From: Bradyrhizobiaceae bacterium
GTDB taxonomy: Bacteria; Pseudomonadota; Alphaproteobacteria; Rhizobiales; Xanthobacteraceae
DNA length: 37,872 nucleotides
Assembly: GCA_947481635.1 (NCBI GenBank)
Contig: CANKHJ010000023.1
Coordinates: 1-37,872 of the forward strand
Reading direction: 5' to 3'
Position 1 is the first letter of the stretch, and every line of letters starts with the position of its first letter. Positions 18,248-25,808 of this stretch are shown one piece after another. A model generated the notes under the pieces. It was given only the letters and a program-made list of their open reading frames with translations, was not told the origin of the DNA and made no database searches. A program made the translations under genes and the position numbers.

Positions 18248-19252
18248 TCAAGCCGCGGCCGACGCCCGACGGATCATCAACTCAACCCATTCGCCCGATG
18301 TGACGGACGGATGCCGGGGCGGATTGTCGGCCGATGTACATGACGGCAGGCATTCGATCAGAGCGTTGAAGTTCGGCTGATGAAAGAACGGAATCGAGAT
18401 GCGGTAATCACTCGCGCGCTGGCGCGGCGGGTTGACGACGCGGTGCAGCGTCGAGACCCACCGGTCATTGGTCCAGACGCCCATCAGGTCACCGATATTG
18501 ATGACGAACGAACCAGGAATCGGCGCCACAGGAGTCCACGACCCGGCCCGGTTCAACACCTCGAGGCCGGTCGGATTGTCGTCCTGGTAGAGGATCGTCA
18601 GGGTGCCCCAGTCGGAATGCGCACCGCGACGGAACTGTCCGGGCGCCGGCGCCTCCAATTGCGGCGGATAGAAATTGGCGATCATGTAGGTGAAATGATC
18701 GTCGATGAACCGGTCGAAATAATTCTCGTTGAGATCGAGACCGAGCGCGAACAGCCGCATCAGCAACTGGCTGAGCCGCTCCATCGCCGCAAAATATTCG
18801 AGCCAGACCGCGCTGAAACCGGCAGGAGTCGTCGGCCAGACATTCGGCGCCGCGACCTGATCGAATTGCGCGCCGAGCACTTCACGGTGTGCAATGCCGG
18901 GCTCGCCGAGACGGTTCATCGTGAAGAACTCACACAGATCGGGCGGCGTCTCCTCGCCACGCGAGGCCGCGCTGTAGTTATTCCTGCTGAAACCGCGGCG
19001 CGTCGCTGCGCCGACCGGCGAGCGATATTTCAGCTTCTCCTCATCCGGCTGAAGAAAGAATTCGGCCGTGGTCGCGTACATCCTGGAAACCAGATCCGGA
19101 GAGACGCCATGGCCGACAATCACCATGAATCCGCTCTGCTGGAATGCGGTGTCGATCGCCCGACCCAGTCGTTGCCGTGCCGCAAGATCGTCAGCGCAGC
19201 CGCTCAGATCGACAACGGGTACGCCGCCGGCCGCTTGATTCTCGATCGTCAT
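18248..19252 (-). CDS. Isopenicillin N synthase-like Fe(II) oxygenase
   Basis: A 334-residue oxygenase with the N-terminal DIOX_N region (VPVVDLSG, then GFMVIVGHGV) and the C-terminal 2OG-Fe(II) jelly-roll. The metal triad is intact: His212 and Asp214 (GAHSDWG) and His270 (STLHRVV). Arg284 and Ser286 (YRISIPFF) are the residues that bind 2-oxoglutarate in the family. It should hydroxylate or desaturate a small molecule using O2. Its ATG overlaps the stop of the preceding isochorismatase gene by one base (TGATG), indicating translational coupling. The substrate is unknown; position suggests a role in breaking down the compound taken up by the neighbouring importer. Confidence 0.88.
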   Translation of the reverse strand: MTIENQAAGGVPVVDLSGCADDLAARQRLGRAIDTAFQQSGFMVIVGHGVSPDLVSRMYATTAEFFLQPDEEKLKYRSPVGAATRRGFSRNNYSAASRGEETPPDLCEFFTMNRLGEPGIAHREVLGAQFDQVAAPNVWPTTPAGFSAVWLEYFAAMERLSQLLMRLFALGLDLNENYFDRFIDDHFTYMIANFYPPQLEAPAPGQFRRGAHSDWGTLTILYQDDNPTGLEVLNRAGSWTPVAPIPGSFVINIGDLMGVWTNDRWVSTLHRVVNPPRQRASDYRISIPFFHQPNFNALIECLPSCTSADNPPRHPSVTSGEWVELMIRRASAAA

Positions 19253-19998
19253 CAGCCCCCTCCCGATGGCAGCGCGAACGAAACCGGCGGCTGCGCGCTG
19301 AGAAACTCGACGATCTCCCGAACCGCCAGCACGTCGGCGTATTTGGCATCCATGTCGAAAAGATTCATCGCGTGCGATGACTGAATACGATCAAAGCAGC
19401 CATCCTCGGCGACAACGACGCGATAATTGTCGCTGAACGCGTCGATCACGGTCGCCCGCACGCATCCGCTGGTTGTTCCGCCGCCAACGATGACGCTGTC
19501 GGCGCGCAACAGAGTCAGCAACTGCCGCAGCGATGTGCCGTTGAATGCGCTCGGTTTCAGCTTCTCGATCAGGACATCGGTCGGGCGCATATCCAGATCG
19601 GGATGAATGTCGGAGCCGCGCAGGTTACTGTCTCGCGCGGAGGATTGCTCGTCGGAGCGGCGTCCGGTTTTCCAAAGCCAGCTACCCATATTCCAGCCGT
19701 CATCACGAAACCCGTCGGTCGTGAAGAAAATCGGCATCCCCTTGCTGCGCGCGCAATCGACCAGCCGGCGCAATTGCGGCAGCGCTGCGAATGCGAAGCT
19801 CCCGCAAGCATTCGGCCACCGCTTCACGGCCAGTTCGATCGGCTCGTCTCGATCGCCGGTGAAGTTGTAATTGGCGTCGACGATAATGAGAGCCGGCCGC
19901 TCGCCAAATCCCATCGGCTGCCGATAGCCGGCCAGCTCGATCAGAGCCTTGTCGCCGTCCGGCATATATTTGTCCCAAACCCGCGGCTTGTTCGTCAT
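19252..19998 (-). CDS. Isochorismatase-family cysteine hydrolase (amidohydrolase)
   Basis: A 248-residue protein with an intact catalytic triad: Asp41 (ALIIVDANYNF), Lys146 (EKLKPSAF) and Cys179 (GGTTSGCVRATV). Members of this family hydrolyse amides such as nicotinamide, N-carbamoylsarcosine, maleamate and ureidoacrylate. A long insert around residues 85-130 (WNMGSWLWKTGRR...) resembles the N-carbamoylsarcosine amidase-like branch more than nicotinamidase; that is a weak judgement. ATG at 19998 has AGGA at a spacing of 7; an in-frame TTG is one codon earlier. It is coupled to the Fe(II) oxygenase gene and lies next to a remnant of a binding protein. Confidence 0.88.
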   Translation of the reverse strand: MTNKPRVWDKYMPDGDKALIELAGYRQPMGFGERPALIIVDANYNFTGDRDEPIELAVKRWPNACGSFAFAALPQLRRLVDCARSKGMPIFFTTDGFRDDGWNMGSWLWKTGRRSDEQSSARDSNLRGSDIHPDLDMRPTDVLIEKLKPSAFNGTSLRQLLTLLRADSVIVGGGTTSGCVRATVIDAFSDNYRVVVAEDGCFDRIQSSHAMNLFDMDAKYADVLAVREIVEFLSAQPPVSFALPSGGG

Positions 19999-20034
19999 CA
20001 ACGATCCTGAGCAGGAAACATGCTAACGCTCCCT

Positions 20035-20219
20035 CTATTTGACGAAACGATCGGTGAACACCTTGTCCAGGGAGGCGCCTCCGAAGGCTTCATGAGGTCA
20101 TGTTCGACCATGAAATCAGAGAGATTCTTCACGGCACTGGCCGAGATTTCGCCGGTCTGGCTCAAGTCCAGGGTATCGTAAACGATATTCGCCGATTGTG
20201 TGATGAGCGGCCCATTCAT
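20035..20219 (-). pseudogene. Remnant of an NMT1/THI5-like ABC binding protein C-terminus (frameshifted)
   Basis: From 20219 a frame reads ANIVYDTLDLSQTGEIS...VKNLSDFMVEHDLMK, then loses sense. In the next frame it continues as AFGGASLDKVFTDRFVK followed by TAG (20037-20035). Together this resembles the C-terminal tail of an NMT1/SsuA-type solute-binding protein; compare the tail of the gene at 36251 (EMADLLLKYGFLDKPLDLVAF). The first ATG overlaps the stop of the alpha/beta hydrolase gene as ATGA. I read it as a truncated, frameshifted leftover of an older importer gene that the Rbs-type importer may have replaced. The unshifted frame could still yield a 73-residue peptide ending at 19998. 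Confidence 0.55.
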
Positions 20220-21151
20220 TGATGGCTCGTCGCAAAGGCGTGAAGCGTACGCGAGAAGGAAGCGGCGTGTTCGCGGTGTACGTAATGCCCAGCGCGATTG
20301 AAAAACCGCCCTTCGGCCAAGGACTGCTTCTTCATGAACATTTCAAGCAGAACTTTTCCGTCTTCGACGTCGGCGACCGGATCTTGAAGGCCCCATGTCA
20401 GCAGGGTCGGACACGGCATTCCGCGCCCGATCAGCCACCCTTGCGTCTCGAAGCGCTGGCGCCCAAGCTCGGGGCGGAACAGCGTCCGCTCCAGCCCTTC
20501 GGCCATCTTCGTCCTGGCGGCAATGAATTTGTCCGACTGAACGACCGCGCATGGCTCATCCAGCAACTGCTCGGTCACGTCGCGCGGATCGTAGAACAAC
20601 CGCTCGTAGCATGCACGCAATGTCGCCCGCGGCGACCAAGCCGGCAGATTGGCGTGAACATAACGTTCGTATCCCGGGGAGAGCGCTCCTCCGGAAGCGC
20701 ACGTCACCGTGCGCGCTAGGTGCGGATATTCAAGCGCGAGGCGCGCCACCAGATACCCACCGGTCGAGTGGCCAACGAGATGGTACGGTCCTTTATTCAG
20801 CGCCGTGAGGAAATTGGCCGCGTGCTGCACCGCTGCGTCGATGGTGTAGCCGGCATCGTTGCGCGGCGCATCGGTATAGCCCTGACCCAATCGATCGACC
20901 GCGACCACGTTGAGCGTCTTGGACAATGGCTGGAAATTGCGATCCCAGGTCCTGGCCGTGCTCGCCTCCGTGCTGCCGTAATAGCCACCATGGAACAGCG
21001 CCATCGCGGCGCCGCTCCCCTGATCGAAATACCGGGTGCGCACGCCGTCCACGTCGATCCATTGCTCCTGACCCATGCTCAGATCGCCGGGGTAGAACGG
21101 ATCGGCGCCGGTGCGCTCCACGGTGGCGGCTTTCGCAGGATCAGACGCCAT
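20216..21151 (-). CDS. Alpha/beta hydrolase (second of a tandem pair)
   Basis: A 311-residue alpha/beta hydrolase. It shows the oxyanion region LFHGGYYGS near residue 53, VDRLGQGYTD, the nucleophile elbow GHSTGG with Ser129, an acid in WGLQDPVADV and the histidine in NRAGHYVHRE. It shares EQWIDVDGVRTRY and the overall plan with the gene just upstream, so the two are paralogs. Family members include C-C bond hydrolases of aromatic meta-cleavage pathways and amide or ester hydrolases such as N-formylmaleamate deformylase. ATG at 21151 is preceded by GAGG and overlaps the upstream gene by 11 bases; longer in-frame starts have no support. Confidence 0.87.
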   Translation of the reverse strand: MASDPAKAATVERTGADPFYPGDLSMGQEQWIDVDGVRTRYFDQGSGAAMALFHGGYYGSTEASTARTWDRNFQPLSKTLNVVAVDRLGQGYTDAPRNDAGYTIDAAVQHAANFLTALNKGPYHLVGHSTGGYLVARLALEYPHLARTVTCASGGALSPGYERYVHANLPAWSPRATLRACYERLFYDPRDVTEQLLDEPCAVVQSDKFIAARTKMAEGLERTLFRPELGRQRFETQGWLIGRGMPCPTLLTWGLQDPVADVEDGKVLLEMFMKKQSLAEGRFFNRAGHYVHREHAASFSRTLHAFATSHQ

Positions 21152-22037
21152 AGCGGCATTCCTCGATGAAGCTGCGCAGGACGCGATTGAAGGCGGCAGG
21201 CTGCTCGCGATAGGAGTAATGGCCGGCCTCATTGACCACATGCATCTGGCACCGGAATGCGTGGCGCGCGATCAGCCGCTGAAGCTCGTATCCCTGCGCG
21301 ATCGATGCCGTCGGGTCATTGACGCCCCAAAACATCATCATGGGCCGCCCGATCGACTCGCGTTCGAGACGCGCAAACATCTCTTCGCGCGAACGTCGCA
21401 GTTCCGGTTGAAACACCGTCTCGAACAACCCATCGACCATCATGCGTTTCGCGGCATGACGGTACTTGTCGGTCGTCAACGCTTTCAGCCGGAATTCGAA
21501 CCAGCTGGGTTCGACGTGAGCGGTACTGAAGGAATATTTTTCGAATGAGTACCAGGCGCGTTCGCGCGAGAAGGGCGGATGGGGATTCGTCGCAAAAACG
21601 ATCTCATTCCTGCCTGGGCCCGGAGCCGCCGTATTGCTGGAGACGAGCGTGCAGGATTTCACCAGATCCGGCCGCTGCAGCGTGATCTGCGCGACGACGT
21701 ATCCGCCACGGGAATGACCGACGATGTGATAAGGCCCTGCGCCGAGTTCTTCCATGAAGCCAATCGCGTGATTGATCGAGCCCCGCATCGAGTAGTCGTC
21801 ATCCATCTTCGGAGTGTCGGTGAATCCCTGCCCGAGGCGATCGACGCCGATGCACCTGAAATGCTGCGAAAGCTCGGGCATGTTGAGGTTCCAGATGTCG
21901 GCGCTCTCCGCGCCCGATGGATCCCCCATATGCCCGCCATGAAAGAACAGGACCGGTTCGCCTGCCCCGATGTCCAGATAGCGCGTGCGCACTCCGTCGA
22001 CGTCAATCCATTGTTCGTTGGTCGGCTCGTAGCTCAT
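21141..22037 (-). CDS. Alpha/beta hydrolase (first gene of the importer operon)
   Basis: A 298-residue alpha/beta hydrolase with LFFHGGHMGD near residue 30, VDRLGQGFTD, nucleophile elbow GHSRGG (Ser109), Asp241 (WGVNDPTASI) and His273 (NEAGHYSYRE), so the triad is complete. It is the first gene of the minus-strand operon and a paralog of its neighbour. No clear ribosome site precedes the ATG. A six-codon frame (22054-22034, MDAQRA) ends in the overlapping ATGA of this start, which might couple translation, though this could be chance. The substrate is unknown; ester, amide or C-C bond hydrolysis are all possible. Confidence 0.87.
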   Translation of the reverse strand: MSYEPTNEQWIDVDGVRTRYLDIGAGEPVLFFHGGHMGDPSGAESADIWNLNMPELSQHFRCIGVDRLGQGFTDTPKMDDDYSMRGSINHAIGFMEELGAGPYHIVGHSRGGYVVAQITLQRPDLVKSCTLVSSNTAAPGPGRNEIVFATNPHPPFSRERAWYSFEKYSFSTAHVEPSWFEFRLKALTTDKYRHAAKRMMVDGLFETVFQPELRRSREEMFARLERESIGRPMMMFWGVNDPTASIAQGYELQRLIARHAFRCQMHVVNEAGHYSYREQPAAFNRVLRSFIEECRYGV

Positions 22038-22066
22038 GCTCGTTGCGCGTCCATCACGTCATTTCG

Positions 22067-22176
22067 GTATCGTTCGGAATTCGAGCGCTCCGGGACCACC
22101 CGGCACCGGTGCGCGACTGATGCTCTCGGTTAGTGCCGCCACGTGAAGTTGTGCCCAGTTCACACTTGAACGATAC
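22067..22176. promoter_or_regulatory. Candidate operators upstream of the hydrolase/importer operon
   Basis: A nine-base inverted repeat, GTATCGTTC at 22067-22075 and GAACGATAC at 22168-22176, brackets the divergent control region. The right copy overlaps a compact palindrome, GTTC-ACACTT-GAAC (22158-22171). Regulators of the IclR family bind as dimers to such palindromes, and an IclR-family pseudogene lies just to the right. I see no convincing -35/-10 pair on either strand. Binding is inference from symmetry only. Confidence 0.35.
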
Positions 22177-22197
22177 GATCACGATAGAACTAGCGTC

Positions 22198-22263
22198 ATG
22201 TCTGCGTTGGAAATTGTCAAGAAAGCCGCGCGGCAGTCATCGTGTATCTGGAGACAGCATGAA
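22198..22263 (+). pseudogene. Possible N-terminal remnant of an IclR-family regulator
   Basis: An ATG at 22198 opens MSALEIVKKAAR, and after a one-base frame change the sequence reads AVIVYLETA before a stop at about 22262. Put together this resembles the opening of IclR-family regulators (a VKxxxRxLAVIxxL pattern before the helix-turn-helix). It is in the right place and orientation to be the other end of the C-terminal remnant at 22648-23024. The match is short, so this is tentative. The same frame stays open to 22602 through the structured element, but that stretch looks non-coding. Confidence 0.35.
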
Positions 22264-22303
22264 TTGATCTCGCAGCGCCGTCGCGCCCGAGCTTTGCAAG
22301 GTG

Positions 22304-22620
22304 CCCCCACGTTCAACACAACGAGGGGGAGCGGAGCGCCGGGAGGCGCAATGTCAGGAGCCGTGCCTGCGAGGCACAGCGCGCGTCTTGCGATCGACGC
22401 GCCCGCCTCTCGGCGCTCCACTTGCGGATTTGTCGACCCGGCCGCGCGTGTCGGGACCGGCCACGTGCCGGTCGGGGCACAGCGAGCTCCTCGCAGGCGG
22501 GTCGTAGTGCCCGCCGGGCGGAGTTCCGGGGTCGCCCGAGTGCGTGGTTACGAGCCAGGCCGCAGGGACCGCACCCTGCTCCGCCTTCAGGACCGTCTCT
22601 AGAAGACGCCCCCTCGCGAG
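22304..22620. repeat. GC-rich structured element with nested hairpins
   Basis: About 310 bases bounded by CGAGGGGG (22322-22329) and its complement CCCCCTCG (22609-22616). Inside is a 16-base stem, 22333-22348 pairing with 22404-22419 (15 Watson-Crick pairs and one G-T). It encloses two hairpins: GTGCCT-GCG-AGGCAC (22363-22377) and GCGCGTC-TTGCGATC-GACGCGC (22381-22402), a three-way junction. A third perfect hairpin, GACCGGC-CACGT-GCCGGTC, lies at 22455-22473. Open frames here look spurious (R/A/G-rich). It may be a dispersed repeat of this bacterial group or a structured RNA; I recall similar spurious frames in Bradyrhizobium annotations but cannot verify it. It separates the two IclR pieces. 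Confidence 0.6.
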
Positions 22621-22647
22621 CAGGGATGAGGGATGGTTAGCACATGA

Positions 22648-23024
22648 ACGGAATTATATCTCAGTCAAAGATTTTTATCCCCACTGACTCGCAGGCAGAA
22701 AGCGGCCCGCTGTAGCAGCACGGCGCAACTCCGTGCCGACAAGTCGAAGGGCGAGACCATTCCGGGAGATCGGATGCTGCGCCAGCTCCTCGAGGCGATT
22801 CGCAACAGAGGCTATGCATGGCGCAACGGCGGCATGCTCGAAGGATTCAATTATCAGACCAGCACGATCGCCATTCCGATCTGCACCGGCGACGATGTGC
22901 GCGCCGCGATCGCGATCACGTTCTTTCGTCCGCCTTGTCGATCGATGAAGCCGCGCGAAAATATCTCGCCGATCTGCAGCATGCCGGACGCCTCATCGAA
23001 CAGCGGCTGAAGAAGAGCGACTAG
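22648..23024 (+). pseudogene. IclR-family regulator C-terminal remnant, frameshifted
   Basis: From about 22720 the frame reads AQLRADKSKGETIPGDRMLRQLLEAIRNRGYAWRNGG and STIAIPICTGDDVRAAIAITFF, the typical end of an IclR effector-binding domain. Near 22930 one base seems lost, and the next frame continues SALSIDEAARKYLADLQHAGRLIEQRLKKSD to a TAG at 23022. The frame is open back to 22648, but homology is lost before about 22710, and no helix-turn-helix region is intact. It was probably the divergent regulator of the hydrolase/importer operon (MhpR-like group). It is broken by truncation and a frameshift. The stretch 23025-23197 after it shows nothing I can assign. Confidence 0.7.
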
Positions 23025-23197
23025 TCCCACGACCAGCGACGAACGGATGCAGCCCTCACACTGCGATGGGGAGCGCGTCGATGACCGCTCAGCGTGATCA
23101 CCTTTTCCTTGTAACTGGTCGCCGCGCCGGAGCCGAAGCGGGTTGTCGAGGTAGGTGAGGAAACGTCGGATGATCCTCACATGCTGCTCTCAAGATT

Positions 23198-24190
23198 CTA
23201 CGCTACCGGCTCCGCTACGGTGATGATGACTTTGCCGACCACGCCCGCCTCGACGGCGAGATGGGCGTCCACTGCCCGCGCCAAGGGAAAGCGATGGAAG
23301 CGCGGGTGCTGGGTTTTCGAATCCAGCAGCCAGGCGTTGATGTCCTTCGCCGCAGCGTCCATGGCTGCGGCTGACATCTCATAGACGAATACCCACATCA
23401 GACGGATATTCTTGTACATCATCGGGTAGAAAGGAATAACCGGTTCGGTCTTGCCCATCGATGCATAGGTCGCGATCGAACCGTCATTCTTGAGCACCTT
23501 CAATGTCACCGGCAGGTTGACGCCGAAGTCCACCTCGACGACGTGATCAACCCCCTCATTCCGGGTGATCGCGGCAATGCGCTCTGCCACATCCTCGGTG
23601 CGATAATTGATGATGTCATGCGCGCCGGCGCGCACCGCCTCGGCCCGCTTCTCGTCGCCGGACACGGTGGCGATCACCCGTGCGCCGCCCCAGACCGCAA
23701 GCTGAATGGCGTAGAAGCCGACCGCTCCGGCGCCACCGGTCACCAACACCGTCCTATCTTGCACCGGCCCGAAGCCGAACACCGCGCGATGCGCGGTCAT
23801 CGCCGGAACACCCAACCCCGCCGCGATGTCGAACGACACGCCGTCGGGCAACGGCACCGCCCGCTCCGCCGGCACCACGGTGAATTCGGCGGCGGTCCCC
23901 TGCGGGCGCTTCCAGCCGCTGCTATGCAGCCACACGCGTTGTCCCGCGCGTCCGGGGTCAACGCCCGGTCCCACCTTGTCGATCATCCCTGCGCCATCAT
24001 TGTTCGGCGTGGCCCATGGAAACGCCAGCGGACCGCTGGACCCCGCGCGCCGCTTGACGTCGGACGGATTGACGCCGGACGTCGCGACGCGCACGCGGAC
24101 CTCGCCTTGTCCCGGTTCCGGATCCGGGCGCTCACCGACCTGGAGCACGTCCCGCGCCGCACCGGTCTTGTCGTGCCAAACCGCTTTCAT
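23198..24190 (-). CDS. Quinone oxidoreductase-like medium-chain dehydrogenase
   Basis: A 330-residue zinc-independent MDR protein. It begins MKAVWHDKTG, has the GroES-like domain with GVNPSDVKRRAG, GQRVWLHSSGWKRPQGTAAEF, and the NADPH motif VTGGAGAVGFYAIQLA (near residues 148-163). It lacks the cysteine set for catalytic or structural zinc, as in quinone oxidoreductases and enoyl reductases. It is the last gene of the minus-strand CoA operon, 27 bases after the crotonase gene, so it may reduce an enone or enoyl intermediate. The quinone label is only the family name; the substrate is unknown. Confidence 0.87.
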   Translation of the reverse strand: MKAVWHDKTGAARDVLQVGERPDPEPGQGEVRVRVATSGVNPSDVKRRAGSSGPLAFPWATPNNDGAGMIDKVGPGVDPGRAGQRVWLHSSGWKRPQGTAAEFTVVPAERAVPLPDGVSFDIAAGLGVPAMTAHRAVFGFGPVQDRTVLVTGGAGAVGFYAIQLAVWGGARVIATVSGDEKRAEAVRAGAHDIINYRTEDVAERIAAITRNEGVDHVVEVDFGVNLPVTLKVLKNDGSIATYASMGKTEPVIPFYPMMYKNIRLMWVFVYEMSAAAMDAAAKDINAWLLDSKTQHPRFHRFPLARAVDAHLAVEAGVVGKVIITVAEPVA

Positions 24191-24217
24191 TTGGATCTCC
24201 GCTGCTGAACCGACGCT

Positions 24218-25006
24218 CTAGCGGCCGGTGAATTTCGGTCTACGCTTCTCCTGGAAGGCTTTGACGGCTTCGTGATGATCCTGCGTGAAGAATGTCATGG
24301 TCTCATAGGCGACGCTCGCATCCATCACCGCCGTGGCAATCTGCTTCAGGTGAATGTTAGTGGCGACCTTGGTGAAGCGGATCGCCTGCGTTGCGCCGTT
24401 GAGCAGCTTCTGCGCCATGGCCGAAACCTTGGCGTCAAGCTGGTCGGCCGGCACACAATAATTGATCAGGCCGATCCGCTCCGCCTCTTGCGCCGTGATG
24501 AGATCGCCGGTCATCAGCATTTCCTTGGCCTTGGCAAAGCCGATCAGCTGCGGCCAGATCACGGCACCGCCATCACCCGCGACGATGCCGACCTTCACGT
24601 GGGGATCGCCGATCTTGGTTCCTTCGGCGGCGATGATGATGTCGCAAAACAAGGCCACGGTCGCACCGAGCCCGACACAAGACCCGTGCAGCCTGGCGAT
24701 GATCGGCTTCTCGCAATCAAGCAACCCGAACACCAGGCGCTTGCCGTCGACGGTCGAGGGCGGCGCACCCCGTGCGGAAGACTCGCCAAGCCAGGTGATA
24801 TCGCCGCCGGCGCTGAAGGCCGCGCCGGCGCCTTGGATCACGACGACGTCGGCATCATCGTCAAGATTGACGTCATAGAAGATCTGCGCGAGCTCCTTCT
24901 GCATCTGCTCATCGACAGCGTTGAGGACGTCCGGCCGGTTGAGCGTGAGAGTCAGCAGGCGTCCGTCACGTTCGACCTTGATGCGTTGGTAATGCGCGTA
25001 ATCCAT
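24218..25006 (-). CDS. Crotonase (enoyl-CoA hydratase/isomerase) family protein, atypical active site
   Basis: A 262-residue crotonase-fold protein. It shows the CoA-binding oxyanion segment AFSAGGDITWLG and HGSCVGLGATVALFCDIIIA. At the position where hydratases have Pro-Glu it reads GDPHVKVGIVAGDGG, so the first catalytic glutamate is His, and the second is also absent. A simple hydratase activity is therefore doubtful; isomerase, hydrolase or decarboxylase chemistry is possible. The start at 25006 comes two bases after the previous stop (25008) and GAGGGGAG upstream supports it; longer frames reach back into the neighbour. Part of the operon from 31162 to 23198. Confidence 0.87.
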   Translation of the reverse strand: MDYAHYQRIKVERDGRLLTLTLNRPDVLNAVDEQMQKELAQIFYDVNLDDDADVVVIQGAGAAFSAGGDITWLGESSARGAPPSTVDGKRLVFGLLDCEKPIIARLHGSCVGLGATVALFCDIIIAAEGTKIGDPHVKVGIVAGDGGAVIWPQLIGFAKAKEMLMTGDLITAQEAERIGLINYCVPADQLDAKVSAMAQKLLNGATQAIRFTKVATNIHLKQIATAVMDASVAYETMTFFTQDHHEAVKAFQEKRRPKFTGR

Positions 25007-25007
25007 G

Positions 25008-25808
25008 TCATCTCCCCTCGAACTTAGCTTGTCGCCGTTCCACGAACGACCGCACGCCCTCGGCGGCATCCGCCGATTCCGACAGACGCTGCTGCATCCG
25101 GTCCATCTCCGCGCTCATGCCGACAGGACCTTGCTCGAGATAGCGCCGCGACGATGCCAGCGACGCCTGCACGGCCAGCGGAGCCTGCTCGGCAATCCTG
25201 CGCGCCATCGTCAAGGCCGCTTCCCGCAGGTCACGTGTCGCAACGACTTGCTGTACGAATCCCAGTCGCATCGCCTCGGCGGCGTTGAATTCATCCCCGG
25301 TCAGCAGATAGCGCTGCGCATTGCCCCACCCGGCGCGCTCGACAAAGCGCATGGTCGCGCCCCCGGTCGGCATGATCCCGCGTTTGACCTCGATCTGGGC
25401 AAATCTGCAATCGTCGGCCGCGATCACGATGTCGCAAGCGAGCATCAGTTCGATGCCGATGGTGAAGCAGATGCCCTGGACAGCCGCGACCACCGGCTTC
25501 TTTCGGAGCGGCGGGCGCAACGACATCGGATCGACGTGGTCCAGCGGGAACAAGGATTGCCCGGTCGCCATCACCGGGCCGACCTGATCGAGCTGCAGGC
25601 CGGCTGTGAAATTCGCACCTTCCGCGCATAGCAAACCGCACCGATAGGTCGGGTTATTTTCCAGTTCGGAGAATGCCTGGCCCAGCCCGCGCAGCATCCG
25701 CAGCGAAAAGCCGTTGAGCTTTGCCGGCCGGTCTATGATGATGCACAGGACATGACCATCCGCGGCGGTGCGGATCTGGCCGTCGGCCGTTCTTTGATCG
25801 TCGGTCAC
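25008..25808 (-). CDS. Crotonase (enoyl-CoA hydratase/isomerase) family protein
   Basis: A 266-residue crotonase. The oxyanion segment is ANFTAGLQLDQ (no double glycine) and QGICFTIGIELMLACDIVIA. One catalytic glutamate is present (FAQIEVKRGIMPTGGATM), the second is replaced. It begins with GTG at 25808, whose GTGA overlaps the stop of the molybdenum hydroxylase gene by four bases, so translation is coupled. It probably acts on a CoA ester made by the ligase at the head of the operon. Confidence 0.87.
   Translation of the reverse strand: MTDDQRTADGQIRTAADGHVLCIIIDRPAKLNGFSLRMLRGLGQAFSELENNPTYRCGLLCAEGANFTAGLQLDQVGPVMATGQSLFPLDHVDPMSLRPPLRKKPVVAAVQGICFTIGIELMLACDIVIAADDCRFAQIEVKRGIMPTGGATMRFVERAGWGNAQRYLLTGDEFNAAEAMRLGFVQQVVATRDLREAALTMARRIAEQAPLAVQASLASSRRYLEQGPVGMSAEMDRMQQRLSESADAAEGVRSFVERRQAKFEGR

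Noticed and set aside
22198-22602. A 134-codon plus-strand frame through the structured element
   Set aside because: Only its first dozen codons look like protein (IclR start); the rest is low-complexity R/A/G/P sequence over stable stems and is better explained as non-coding.
22261-22640. Possible insertion sequence interrupting the IclR gene
   Set aside because: No transposase frame, no clear terminal inverted repeats at the borders and no target-site duplication could be seen; called a structured repeat instead.
22854-23180. A 108-codon minus-strand frame (MRIIRRFLTYLDNPLRL...)
   Set aside because: It overlaps the IclR remnant on the other strand and has no clear family or ribosome site; the opening looks somewhat protein-like but not enough to report.
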